Shown: positions 1 through 8,139, counted from the stretch's first letter. The stretch is DNA of 20,842 nt from Bryobacterales bacterium (GCA_003132865.1 PKYZ01000308.1:1-20842); one strand, 5' to 3'. Notes: generated by a model from the sequence alone, not told the origin. Numbers and translations: made by a program.

Positions 1-52
1 TCTTGTATTCTTCCTTGGGTATCGCGCGGGTCAAGTCGACTTTTTCGAGCAT
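1..52 (-). CDS. N-terminus of a probable PPK2-family polyphosphate phosphotransferase (partial)
   Basis: The minus strand carries an ATG at 52-50 followed by 17 open codons reading MLEKVDLTRAIPKEEYK up to the window edge. This opening resembles the N-terminus of PPK2-type polyphosphate:nucleotide phosphotransferases, which commonly begin MLEKVDL-x(n)-KEEY before the kinase-like domain; that is recognition from memory of the family, not an alignment. A purine-rich TAAGGAT stretch, which overlaps the stop codon of the upstream enolase-type gene, supplies the ribosome binding site, and only six bases separate that stop from this ATG, so the two are probably co-transcribed and translationally coupled. 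No catalytic motif lies inside the window, so the assignment rests on 17 residues only. Confidence 0.5.
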   Translation of the reverse strand, partial: MLEKVDLTRAIPKEEYK

Positions 53-58
53 CTATCC

Positions 59-1243
59 TTACCTTATGCTTGCCGTGTTTTTGCGGATGAACTCCGGCCG
101 CAGCTCGCTGCCCATGCCGGGCAACTCCGGCGCCAGGATCTGGCCGTCGCGCATGCGCAGCTCTTCCACACTGGATGGTGGGCCTTTCAGGCTGCCGCTC
201 TCCAGATAAATGGCGTTGGGCATGGCCAGCAGCATGTGTAGGTTGGTGGCGCCGCCGCCGTGGCTGGCCACGTCCAGGCCGAATCCCGCCGCTATGGCGG
301 CGATCTCCATCCACTCGCTCACCCCGCCGGAGCGCCGGTTATCTGGCTGCACGATATCCACGCCATGGCGGCCGATCAGGTCCGCGTACGCATACTTGGT
401 GTATTCGTTTTCGCCGGTGGCGATGGGAATATCCAGCTCGCGCGCCAGCTCCGCGTAGGCCACATGATCGTAAGGCGGCATCGGCTCTTCGTACCAATAG
501 CAGCCCATCTGTTGATACACGCGTCCGCGCCGGATAGCCTCGTTCAGGTTGAAGGCCTGGTTCGCGTCCACCATGACGCGCCGCTCCTTGCCGGCCATCG
601 CCAGCGCCGCCTCGATGCGCCGGATGTCGTCGCCCAGCGACGCGCGCCCCACCTTGATCTTAACGGCAGTGAAGCCCTCCTCGAAAGCCGCCGCGAGGGC
701 CCGCTTGAATTGCGACAGATCGCCGTCGCCCTCGTAATACCAGCCGCACATGGAGTACGCTGGAATGCGATCCGCGTACGCGCCCAGCATCTTGTACACG
801 GGCAGTCCGGCGGCTTTGCCCAGAATGTCCCAGATGGCGATATCGGCCGCGGCAATGGCGAACTGCCCCAGGCCTTGCACGCCCTGGTATTCGGTAGCTT
901 TCCAAAGCTCCGCGCGCAAGCGCTTGGGAAACGCCGGGTCTTTGCCGATGAGGACGGGCTTCACCTCCTGCTCCAGAATCGTTTGCACCACGCGCGGGCC
1001 GCCGGCGATGGTGCCGAAGGAGCTGTACGCCCACCCGGTGATTCCGGCATCCGTGTGCAGGCGCAGCACCACCCCGCCCGCTTCCGTCCCAAAGCTGTGA
1101 ATCGCATCGGCGAAGGGTTTGCCGGGAGGAAAGCGCAGCAAATCGGTCTCGAGGCCGGTGATCCGCATGGCGCCCTGAGCGGCCTCCACAAAGGAGGCAG
1201 CGGCCACGGCGCCACCCGCTCGAAAGAAATCGCGACGGTTCAT
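59..1243 (-). CDS. Tat-exported mandelate racemase/muconate lactonizing enzyme family protein
   Basis: A 394-residue enolase-superfamily enzyme. Residues 1-25 form a Tat signal (NRRDFF followed by an Ala-rich core). The barrel shows a K-x-K pair (K195, K197), three metal ligands at D226, E252 and E278 (in TGEN), and a His-Asp dyad H328/D301 spaced exactly as H297/D270 in mandelate racemase. This is the mandelate-racemase subgroup pattern, whose members abstract the alpha proton of a carboxylate substrate on Mg2+; many are acid-sugar dehydratases. The substrate cannot be told from sequence. The start ATG immediately precedes the twin-arginine motif, the usual arrangement. Family members are usually cytoplasmic, so the export signal is notable. 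It is followed after six bases by the partial PPK2-like gene and is divergent from the sulfatase operon. Confidence 0.93.
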   Translation of the reverse strand: MNRRDFFRAGGAVAAASFVEAAQGAMRITGLETDLLRFPPGKPFADAIHSFGTEAGGVVLRLHTDAGITGWAYSSFGTIAGGPRVVQTILEQEVKPVLIGKDPAFPKRLRAELWKATEYQGVQGLGQFAIAAADIAIWDILGKAAGLPVYKMLGAYADRIPAYSMCGWYYEGDGDLSQFKRALAAAFEEGFTAVKIKVGRASLGDDIRRIEAALAMAGKERRVMVDANQAFNLNEAIRRGRVYQQMGCYWYEEPMPPYDHVAYAELARELDIPIATGENEYTKYAYADLIGRHGVDIVQPDNRRSGGVSEWMEIAAIAAGFGLDVASHGGGATNLHMLLAMPNAIYLESGSLKGPPSSVEELRMRDGQILAPELPGMGSELRPEFIRKNTASIR

Positions 1244-1576
1244 GCGTCGATTCTAACGCCTTGCTGCAGGCAGGATTGCGTCGACGCCACTTAGTTCCCT
1301 AGTTTCGCGAAATGCACAATTTGTGGGGCAGACCCCCGGTCTGCCCCTGTCTGCGCGGGTCCCCTGGACCCGCTCCCCGCTCGATCAGTCATGGGGAAAA
1401 CTGAGTGGCATCGGGCAGGATTGCCTGCCCCGCACTGCCTATCCGACTGTCACTCAATTGTAAGATCCTAATTGGTTGGTCAAGTGTGGAGTAGTTTGGC
1501 TATCGCGCCGTCCTTATGTACTTATGCGCGGCTCCACGGCCTCAAAGATTAAAGCGCTTGACAAGCCCGCCCAACC
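1244..1576. other. Divergent intergenic region with hairpins, no gene
   Basis: This 333-base gap lies between the minus-strand enolase-type gene and the plus-strand sulfatase. It has no credible reading frame. It holds three perfect hairpins (annotated separately at 1323-1431), then a less GC-rich stretch at about 1450-1500 and a perfect TTGACA at 1558-1563. Promoters for both divergent genes should lie here. Confidence 0.7.
1323..1431. repeat. Cluster of three GC-rich palindromes, REP/MITE-like
   Basis: Three perfect stems are visible. The first pairs GGGGCAGACC (1325-1334) with GGTCTGCCCC (1338-1347). The second pairs GCGGGTCC (1355-1362) with GGACCCGC (1366-1373). The third pairs GGGCAGG (1413-1419) with CCTGCCC (1424-1430). 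The flank AATTTGTGGGGC and the segment GGGCAGGATTGCC recur in the element at 17131-17217, so this is a dispersed family rather than a local terminator. Whether it is mobile cannot be judged from two copies. Confidence 0.65.
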
Positions 1577-1586
1577 ATGCCACACT
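1558..1586 (+). promoter_or_regulatory. Possible sulfatase promoter (-35 TTGACA)
   Basis: TTGACA at 1558-1563 is a perfect sigma-70-type -35 box; the hexamer 17 bases on (CACACT, 1581-1586) matches the -10 consensus poorly. If used, transcription would start near 1593, downstream of the ATG at 1577 and upstream of the ATG at 1611. The call is weak. Confidence 0.25.
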
Positions 1587-4051
1587 CCATCAACACCCTC
1601 GGAGGAGAAAATGGAAGACAATCGAGACGAACAAACACCGTCCGGCCCGGTGGGCAGGCGCCCGCTGGCGAGCGAACCTCGCCCGGCCTGGACCGCCGTA
1701 AGTTCATCTGCGCGCTGGGAGCGACGGCTGCCGCCGCCGCCTTTCTGGAGTCGGAGGCCGCTGAAGGCGCCAACCAGAGCACCAACCCGCCGCCGGTCCT
1801 TTACCAGGACTCGTTCGGCAATATCGGGCCCGCCGATCCCGCGTCCCTGGCAGCGGGGATAGTGCCGCCGCCGGTGCCGTCCCAGGACTCGCCCGACAGC
1901 AGCGGCACGACGTTCGTCAACCCGAACTACACCCAGCCCAATATCCTCATGATCATGGTGGACCAAATGGGAACGCCGCGCTGGCTTCCGCCGGGCCGAC
2001 AGGTGGCTATCGATAACCTCCTTCAGAACATCCGCAACCTGCGAAACAACTCCTGTGTTTTGCCGAACTTCTGCGGGGCGGCCACCGCGTGCACGCCCGA
2101 CCGGGCTACCTTGCTGACCGGGCTATACTCGCAGCAGACTTACATCTTCAACACGCTGGAAAACTCGGGCGAGCCTGAGCTGATTCCTTACACCGGGCCG
2201 ATCCCGCCGGACCCGACGTCTGTCGGATTCCCGACGATCGGCAACGTCCTTTCCCAGAAACTGCCCATCGGGACCACCGGGAACACGAGCCAAGGGTACG
2301 ACACGGTGTGGATTGGCAAGTGGCATCTCTCCGCGATAGGCACCGGACCCAACAACACTTGCACGTCCTCGGGCTCGGGCGGGCCGACCGCCTATGGTTT
2401 TAACGATATTAGCTACTGCATACCCAACACGAGTTCGAACCCATACAACCCGCCGCATCCACAGCCGTATCCTTCCCCCGACGGGTCGGCCGCCAACGAG
2501 GGCTGCGGGGGCGGCTTGCTCGGCGGGTACCTCGTCTCGACGGCGTACCAATCCCAATCGCCCGGGCAAAGCTTGAACCTGACACATCCGTGTTTCCCGG
2601 CCCTCGCCGACGGTGCTATCGCCGACGCGTTTAGCACTTGGCTCGCCTACGCGCAACAGAACATCACGAGGCCGTGGTTCTGCGCGGTCAGCTTCGTCAA
2701 TCCCCACGATATGTCTGGCTTCCCATACGGCTTCGCGCTCGCCGGCACCACTGATCCAAATGGCCTGGGTGATTTCAGCTCGGCTCCCGGCCCGCAGGTC
2801 GGCTACCTGCCCCCACCCTTGGCTGGATTTGGTCCGCAGACAACACCCACTGACAACACGATCCTGCCCCAGTCCCAAGCCAAGTTGTACCAGCCCGGCC
2901 AGGTGCCCGTCGGGCCGAACGGCCAACCCTGGAACAACCCCGACGACCCTTCGACTCCTCAGCTTCACTACGGTCCGACCAGCGGCGTATACGGCAAGCC
3001 TACTCTGCAGTGGGTCTATCAGAATAGGCAGAACGCTGAGCTTGGAAAGATGAAGGACCAGAACGCGTGGCTCACATTCCTGAACTACTATTTCTGGATG
3101 CAGGCGAACGTGGATGCGCAGATTGGCCGCGTCATAAGCGCGCTCGGCTCCGCCTACAATAACACTGGCTACAATAGCACCCTCATCGTCTTTCTGTCCG
3201 ACCACGGCGACTACGCCGGGTCGCACAGTATCCATGGGAAGGCCTGGGCGCTCTACGACGAGTCCATCAACGTGCCGCTTTACATCAAGTTCCCAAACCA
3301 GACGCTAACCAAAACGGCCTCCAATGCTTGCTCGAGCGTGGACATTCTTCCTTTCCTGTATTGGGCTGCGCTGGGCAACGACAGTTGGCGGACGAACCCC
3401 AGCGACCTGGTCGGCTATCTGTATAACCGGGAGGCGATCGGCGATTTCGTCATTGGCTCTAGTGCCGCGCAGCGGCGCGTCTCCTCCATCCCGTCCGCCA
3501 ACCAGAACACCAACAACCCCAATAAAATGCAGCCATACATTCTGCACACCACCGACGAGGGCTTCCTTCCGGTGGTGGACCCTTCCGATGGGACCACGCC
3601 AGTGCCCAGCCATGCCATCGCCTTCCGGACGGTGGACGTCGCGGCGGGCGTGCCATACGGCGGCGGCAAGCTGGGGATCTACAGCTTCTGGAACCACACC
3701 TTGCAAGACCCGGACATGATTCTTCCGACTCACCCGGACCCAAACACCAGCCAAGGCGGTGGTCCGCAGCAGTTCGAGTTTTACAACTATTCAGCCGGCC
3801 AGACACTCCCGGCGAACTACGGCGAAATGGGGAACCAGGTCCAGATTTCGAGTGGCGTGTTGACTGGGGAGTCGCTCGCGTATCAAAACAGTTTCAACGC
3901 GATCGTGAACAGCGAGCTCTATTCGCTTTCCATGCCAAGTCCGGGAATAGTGCCAACATACATAACGACCGCTCAGACCAACGCCCTGAACACCTATGTG
4001 AGCTATGTGAACTCGGCACAAGGCACAGCGGACACGACATGGCAAACCTAA
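1577..4051 (+). CDS. Tat-exported Cys-type sulfatase
   Basis: A sulfatase of the alkaline-phosphatase superfamily that hydrolyses a sulfate ester outside the cytoplasm. Residues count from ATG 1577 (824 aa). A Tat signal (DRRKFICALG, then an Ala core) lies at about 39-60. VDQ contains metal ligand D129. The sulfatase signature is C172-T-P-D-R176 with TG at 181-182, so Cys172 is the expected formylglycine precursor. GKWH(L) is at 247-251, PHD at 376-378, and the SDHGD metal site at 541-545 is followed by HGK (K555). The mature protein is rich in Pro, Gly and Asn, and substrate is unknown. The formylglycine-generating enzyme lies three genes downstream on the same strand. Oddity: the best ribosome binding site serves an out-of-frame ATG at 1611, so the true N-terminus may be MEDNRDEQ joined by a frameshift to the Tat region. 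Confidence 0.93.
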   Translation: MPHSINTLGGENGRQSRRTNTVRPGGQAPAGERTSPGLDRRKFICALGATAAAAAFLESEAAEGANQSTNPPPVLYQDSFGNIGPADPASLAAGIVPPPVPSQDSPDSSGTTFVNPNYTQPNILMIMVDQMGTPRWLPPGRQVAIDNLLQNIRNLRNNSCVLPNFCGAATACTPDRATLLTGLYSQQTYIFNTLENSGEPELIPYTGPIPPDPTSVGFPTIGNVLSQKLPIGTTGNTSQGYDTVWIGKWHLSAIGTGPNNTCTSSGSGGPTAYGFNDISYCIPNTSSNPYNPPHPQPYPSPDGSAANEGCGGGLLGGYLVSTAYQSQSPGQSLNLTHPCFPALADGAIADAFSTWLAYAQQNITRPWFCAVSFVNPHDMSGFPYGFALAGTTDPNGLGDFSSAPGPQVGYLPPPLAGFGPQTTPTDNTILPQSQAKLYQPGQVPVGPNGQPWNNPDDPSTPQLHYGPTSGVYGKPTLQWVYQNRQNAELGKMKDQNAWLTFLNYYFWMQANVDAQIGRVISALGSAYNNTGYNSTLIVFLSDHGDYAGSHSIHGKAWALYDESINVPLYIKFPNQTLTKTASNACSSVDILPFLYWAALGNDSWRTNPSDLVGYLYNREAIGDFVIGSSAAQRRVSSIPSANQNTNNPNKMQPYILHTTDEGFLPVVDPSDGTTPVPSHAIAFRTVDVAAGVPYGGGKLGIYSFWNHTLQDPDMILPTHPDPNTSQGGGPQQFEFYNYSAGQTLPANYGEMGNQVQISSGVLTGESLAYQNSFNAIVNSELYSLSMPSPGIVPTYITTAQTNALNTYVSYVNSAQGTADTTWQT
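1601..1607 (+). promoter_or_regulatory. Strong Shine-Dalgarno ahead of ATG 1611, out of frame with the sulfatase
   Basis: GGAGGAG sits three bases before the ATG at 1611, which is in a different frame from the downstream sulfatase. No such site precedes the in-frame ATG at 1577. Translation from 1611 gives MEDNRDEQTPSGPVGRRPLA, a plausible hydrophilic Tat n-region, before the frame becomes implausible. This suggests a one-base loss between about 1611 and 1690. Confidence 0.5.
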
Positions 4052-4083
4052 TGGACCGTGGCAGGCCTTCCCTAGGACGAGCT

Positions 4084-6258
4084 ATGAGAAGAAACACGGT
4101 TTCGGCCGCATGCTTTCTGGCGAGCCTGGCTGGTGCCGCTGTCGCCAGCGCCGCCACGCCAACTTTTTTCGCGCGGCGCGACTACCCGGACTTCGGCTTC
4201 AACTGGGTGGCTGTAGCCGACACCAATGGCGATAGAATTCCCGACGTGATAGAGTCGCTCGGCGGCACCGTGCAGGTGCTGTTCGGCAACGGCAACGGCA
4301 CCTTCCGGCCGGGACCAACCACCCACTTGGCGCTCGGATTTACCTTCGCCGCAGCGGACCTGAGCGGCGATCACCGGGCCGATCTGGTCCTGGCTGGAAA
4401 CCTCCAAGGCGGAGCCTTCGGTATCGGGGCCTCGCTCGGCAACGGCGATGGCACCTTCCAACCCGCCGTCTTCTATCAAGCCGGCACTGACATCAATACA
4501 GACTTCCTCGCCCTCGGGGACTTCAACGCCGATGGCGTAACCGACGTCGCCACTGTGGGCAGCAGCGGCATATGGTTGTTTACCGGCAAAGGAGGAGGCG
4601 CGTTCGACCCCGGCGTGCTGACTCCGTTTAATGGCGCTGGCCCGACGAACTACAACTGGCTGGCAGCCGCGGATTTCCGCAAAGATGGCAAGCTGGACCT
4701 CGTGGTAGCCACGCCCACCGGCTTTGCGGTACTGCTGGGGAATGGCAATGGCACGTTTCAGCCGCAGCGGAACTTCACTTTACCCCATGGGTCGGGAAGC
4801 GGATGCAATTTTGTTCTGGGTGACGTCAATGGCGATGGTCATCCGGATATCGTCGCCAGTTGCACATTCCAGAATTACTTGAGCCTGTATCTTGGGAACG
4901 GCGCTGGCGGCTTCTCCGGACCTACTTACGTCAACTTACCGGGGGGCTTGCCAGCCATCGCCGATGTGAACGGCGACGGCATCCCGGACTTGGTCAGTTC
5001 CTCTGTCTACATAGCGCTGGGCGAAGGCAGCGGCAAATTTCGAGCGCCAGTGTACTACCCGATCCAGGGTGCCGCCGAAGGGTTCGGCCCGAGTAACCTG
5101 GTTCCCGCTCATCTGCGGAGCCCCAGCTTGGTCGATCTAGTGGTACAGGGCTCCGGCGCGGTTTCCGTGCTGCTGAACACCGGCAAAAGCGGGTTGCAGG
5201 ATGGCCTGTGGACGGCCCTTCCGGGCGGCGCGGGCTGCGGCGCGGCGGCCGATTTTAACGGCGACGGCAAGCCCGACCTGGCCGTCAACCTGTTTCAGGG
5301 CGCGTTCCAGGGCATCTCCATTCTGCTAGGCACCGGGTCGTCCCGCACGCCCTTCACGCCAGGCCAAAACATCCCGCTGAGCAGCGCCGATTGCCTGCTT
5401 ACCGCGGATCTAAACGGGGATCACATTGCCGACCTGCTGGTGCCCAGCACCAATCCCCCGCCCTCCACGGGAGGCGCCGTCAACGCCTATCTCGGCAAAG
5501 GCGATGGCACGTTTACGCTGAAGAGTTCCACCCAGCTTTCCACGGCGGGTTATGTGGCGGTGGCGGATTTCAACCGCGACGGGAAGATGGATTTCGCCAC
5601 GTCCGCGAACCTGTGGGCGCTGGGCAACGGCGATGGCACGTTCCAAACGCCCATGCCGTTCGTGGCCGGCGCGCCCGTGGGCGGGTTCACCTCTCTCGCA
5701 GTCGGCGATATGAACGGCGATGGCTGGCCGGACCTGGTGCTCACTAGCTACAACCTCAGCACCATATACGTTCTGCTCAACAACCAGCATGGCGGATTCA
5801 CTCAGAGCTCCATCTATACCTGCCAAATCCCTTTCACCATAGAGTGCAATCCGGCGGGGATCGCCCTGGCCGATGTGAACGGGGATGGGAACCTGGACGT
5901 GATCATCTCGGAGTCTTCGCTCGGAGGGGTGGTGGTTTACCTGGGCGACGGCAAGGGAGGACTCACGGAGAAGCAGGCGCTCACAGACGCGCTCAACGCG
6001 CCAGGACCGGCCGTGGTGGCGGACCTGAACGGGGATGGCATTCCCGATATTGGCCTGATGGAAGCGGGTACGCTGGGGATCTTTCTAGGCAACGGAGACG
6101 GCACGTTCCAGGCGCCGTTTTATATTGGAGCGGGGCCCAGTCCCGGCGGAATTCTGGCAGAGAACCTGCACGGCCAACCCGCTACGGCGGGCAGGCCGGA
6201 CCTAGTGGCGCCGGACACCTCGGGCGGCGTCATGGTGCTGGTCAACACGAGCAAATAA
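4084..6258 (+). CDS. Secreted FG-GAP/VCBS-repeat beta-propeller protein
   Basis: A 724-residue exported protein built almost wholly of FG-GAP repeats. I chose ATG 4084 because it is preceded by AGGACGA at good spacing and opens a normal Sec signal (MRRNTVSAACFLASLAGAAVASA); an in-frame ATG at 4039 would overlap the sulfatase and prepend 15 hydrophilic residues. About eleven units follow, each with a D-x-N-x-D-G-x-x-D calcium loop (for example DVNGDGHPD, DFNGDGKPD, DMNGDGWPD) and a LGNGDGTF-type strand. A propeller usually has seven blades, so this is probably more than one propeller. Such proteins are surface or secreted binding scaffolds; no enzyme motif is visible. It starts 32 bases after the sulfatase stop. 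Partner or ligand unknown; association with the sulfatase substrate is inference. Confidence 0.9.
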   Translation: MRRNTVSAACFLASLAGAAVASAATPTFFARRDYPDFGFNWVAVADTNGDRIPDVIESLGGTVQVLFGNGNGTFRPGPTTHLALGFTFAAADLSGDHRADLVLAGNLQGGAFGIGASLGNGDGTFQPAVFYQAGTDINTDFLALGDFNADGVTDVATVGSSGIWLFTGKGGGAFDPGVLTPFNGAGPTNYNWLAAADFRKDGKLDLVVATPTGFAVLLGNGNGTFQPQRNFTLPHGSGSGCNFVLGDVNGDGHPDIVASCTFQNYLSLYLGNGAGGFSGPTYVNLPGGLPAIADVNGDGIPDLVSSSVYIALGEGSGKFRAPVYYPIQGAAEGFGPSNLVPAHLRSPSLVDLVVQGSGAVSVLLNTGKSGLQDGLWTALPGGAGCGAAADFNGDGKPDLAVNLFQGAFQGISILLGTGSSRTPFTPGQNIPLSSADCLLTADLNGDHIADLLVPSTNPPPSTGGAVNAYLGKGDGTFTLKSSTQLSTAGYVAVADFNRDGKMDFATSANLWALGNGDGTFQTPMPFVAGAPVGGFTSLAVGDMNGDGWPDLVLTSYNLSTIYVLLNNQHGGFTQSSIYTCQIPFTIECNPAGIALADVNGDGNLDVIISESSLGGVVVYLGDGKGGLTEKQALTDALNAPGPAVVADLNGDGIPDIGLMEAGTLGIFLGNGDGTFQAPFYIGAGPSPGGILAENLHGQPATAGRPDLVAPDTSGGVMVLVNTSK

Positions 6259-6260
6259 CT

Positions 6261-7116
6261 ATGCCATATCTCGTCAACGGGCAGCCAGTGCCGGAAGAGT
6301 GGATCCGCGAGGAAGAGCAGCGCCTGGGCCACGACCTGCGGTTTAACGCCATCGCAGATAAAGCCGAGCGGGAGCGGCAGTTGCGGATCGCCGCGCAACA
6401 CTCGGCCATCGACCGAATGCTGGTGGAGCAAGCCGCGGCCCGGGATCCGCGGCCCATCGATTCTCAGGCGATCATGCAAGAAGTGCAGCGGCAGAAGCAG
6501 GCCGGCAATTGCCGCACGGCGTTCGACGACAGCTTCCTGCGGCAGTCGGTTGAGCGGCAGTTCCGCCTGCAACGCACGCATGCGAAGATGGTGGCCGGAG
6601 CGCCCCAGCCGGCGGCGCGGGAAGTCGAAGCTTTCTATCAGGCGCACCGGGAAAACTTCCGCAACCCGGAATTGTTCGAGGCCGCGCACATCGTCAAACA
6701 CGTGAACGAGATTCAGAGTGAGGAGCAGGCACAGGCCGGGATCGAAGCGGCGCTGGCGGAACTGGAGCGCGGCCGGCCATTCGCCGAAGTCGCCGAACGC
6801 CACTCCGACTGCAAAGGCAACGGAGGGCCTCGGGCAATTCCCCGCCGGACACATGGTCCAAGAGTTCGAAGACGCTATCCGGCCACTCGAACCGGGCCAG
6901 CGCACTGGCATCTTCACCACGCCCTTCGGCTTCCACATCGCCGAGCTGCGCGCCCGGATCGCTGCTGGCCCAGCTACCTATGAAGAAGTGCGCGCGGATA
7001 TCGAACGCGTCCTCGCGTTACAGAACCAGCACCAAGTCTATCTCCGCGCAGTCGCGGAGTTGCGCTCCCGCGCCGATATCCGTTGGGAGGCCCCGGCACA
7101 GGCCATCGCCGTGTGA
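6261..7116 (+). pseudogene. Parvulin-type peptidyl-prolyl isomerase, frameshifted
   Basis: ATG 6261 lies two bases after the FG-GAP stop and opens MPYLVNGQPVPEEW, with no signal peptide, so the product is cytoplasmic. Residues 1-135 are a charged helical SurA/PpiC-type chaperone region; a rotamase domain starts at about 137 and reads HSDCKGNGG up to base 6827. The frame then continues as rubbish to a stop at 6981-6983, while LGQFPAGHMVQEFEDA, a textbook continuation of a parvulin domain, and TTPFGFHIAEL are in the next frame to the stop at 7114-7116. The break at GGAGGGCCTCGGG fits loss of two bases (removing the usual Asp in GGDLG) or gain of one. It may be a real lesion, an assembly error or, less likely, programmed shifting. 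Only one base separates its stop from the next start. A folding role for the Pro-rich sulfatase is inference. Confidence 0.82.
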
Positions 7117-7117
7117 C

Positions 7118-8095
7118 ATGCCGCCCGATCCGCCGTCCCCCTGCTGCGTGCCCAGCAAGCAGCGCCTCACGCAATTGGCCGTCTCCATCCGTTCTTCCGC
7201 CGAGCGCCCACGCGCTACCACCGGATCGCTTGAAAATATGGTCCGCCTGGATGCCGCCCGCTTCCACATGGGCAGCGAGTCCCCCGAAGCTTTCCCTGCC
7301 GATGGCGAAGGTCCGGTGCGGCAAGTCACTCTGAGCGCTTTCCACATTTCCAAGTTCGCGGTCACCAACCGGCAGTTCGCGAAATTCGTCCGCAGGGCCG
7401 CATATCGCACCGAGGCGGAGCGCTTCGGCTGGTCGTTCGTCTTCCGCAATCACCTGCCTGATGCAATAGGTGGGACAGGCTTCAGCCTGTCGTGGCGCAC
7501 CATGCCCGGCACGCGCTGGTGGGTCCGCGTGGACGGCGCAGATTGGGCGCATCCCGAAGGTCCGGACAGTTCCGTGCTTGCGCGCCCAGATCACCCGGTC
7601 GTGCATGTCTCCTGGTACGATGCCCTGGCCTATTGTGCATGGGCGGGCTACCGGCTGCCCACCGAAGCCGAGTGGGAATACGCCGCGCGCGGCGGCCTCG
7701 ACCAGAAGACCTACCCCTGGGGCGACGAACTTACTCCGCACGGCCGCCACATGTGCAATATCTGGCAGGGCGTTTTCCCGGACACCGATCTCGGCGAAGA
7801 CGGCTTCACCACGGTCGCGCCAGTGGATAGCTTCCCGCCCAATGGCTTCGGCCTGTGCAACGCCGTAGGCAACACATGGGAATGGTGCGCCGATTACTTC
7901 GACCCGCTCTGGCACATCCAGGCCACCAATGTGGAGCCCGCCGGCCCGCCCTCCGGCGCGACCCGCGTGACGAAGGGCGGCTCCTATCTCTGCCACGAGT
8001 CGTACTGCCGCCGTTATCGCAACGCCGCGCGCACAGGCACCGCGCCGGACACATCCACCGGTCACATCGGCTTCCGCGTGGCGCGGGATGTCTAG
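7118..8095 (+). CDS. Formylglycine-generating enzyme (sulfatase-modifying factor, SUMF1 family)
   Basis: A 325-residue enzyme that oxidises the Cys of sulfatase C-x-P-x-R motifs to C-alpha-formylglycine using O2 and copper. The C-terminal segment KGGSYLCHESYCRRYRNAAR carries both catalytic cysteines (C292 and C297), spaced as in human SUMF1 (Cys336/Cys341). Also matching are HPEGPDS, RPDHPVVHVSW, RLPTEAEWEY, NIWQG and GNTWEW. The family therefore looks like true FGE rather than EgtB/PvdO-type relatives that lack the cysteines. I start at ATG 7118, one base after the parvulin stop, giving MPPDPPSPCCVPS; longer in-frame starts would overlap the parvulin. No signal peptide, so it acts in the cytoplasm before Tat export of the sulfatase. 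A dispersed palindrome is embedded in-frame at 7474-7491. Confidence 0.95.
   Translation: MPPDPPSPCCVPSKQRLTQLAVSIRSSAERPRATTGSLENMVRLDAARFHMGSESPEAFPADGEGPVRQVTLSAFHISKFAVTNRQFAKFVRRAAYRTEAERFGWSFVFRNHLPDAIGGTGFSLSWRTMPGTRWWVRVDGADWAHPEGPDSSVLARPDHPVVHVSWYDALAYCAWAGYRLPTEAEWEYAARGGLDQKTYPWGDELTPHGRHMCNIWQGVFPDTDLGEDGFTTVAPVDSFPPNGFGLCNAVGNTWEWCADYFDPLWHIQATNVEPAGPPSGATRVTKGGSYLCHESYCRRYRNAARTGTAPDTSTGHIGFRVARDV
7474..7491. repeat. Short palindromic repeat inside the FGE gene
   Basis: GACAGGCTTCAGCCTGTC is an 8-bp perfect stem with a two-base loop, embedded in the coding region around residues 119-125 (within DAIGGTGFSLS). A near-identical palindrome lies at 9336-9353 beside another gene. 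Its translation falls in a loop between FVFRNHLP and the RWW motif, a site where an in-frame insertion could be tolerated. Confidence 0.6.
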
Positions 8096-8139
8096 ACTAC
8101 CCATTCGTTGGTCGCCATGCCCGAGTACAATGGAAGCGT

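Noticed and set aside
260..1294. Long plus-strand open frame opposite the enolase-type gene
   Set aside because: It is the antisense shadow of a GC-rich gene; the protein is Arg/His/Ala-rich with no domain, and the opposite strand has a complete catalytic set.
1323..1431. CRISPR-like array in the hairpin cluster
   Set aside because: The three palindromes differ in sequence and spacing; there is no repeated unit with spacers.
1476..1862. Separate small gene starting at the well-placed ATG 1611
   Set aside because: After about 20 residues the translation turns into Arg/Pro-rich out-of-frame sequence overlapping the Tat signal and sulfatase; a frameshift explains it better.
2123..3235. Long minus-strand open frame inside the sulfatase gene
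   Set aside because: Antisense shadow. The plus strand holds the sulfatase signatures throughout this stretch.
4084..6258. Tandem DNA repeats in the FG-GAP gene (recurring AACGGCGATGGCAC-type units)
   Set aside because: They follow from the protein repeat NGDGT and vary at third positions, so they are coding repeats rather than a separate DNA element.
6815..6840. Programmed ribosomal frameshift in the parvulin gene
   Set aside because: There is no recognisable slippery heptamer or RF2-like stop-codon context at the junction, and no parvulin is known to me to use one.
6974..8104. 376-residue minus-strand open frame opposite the formylglycine-generating enzyme
   Set aside because: Low-complexity shadow without motifs; the plus strand encodes a near-textbook SUMF1 protein.
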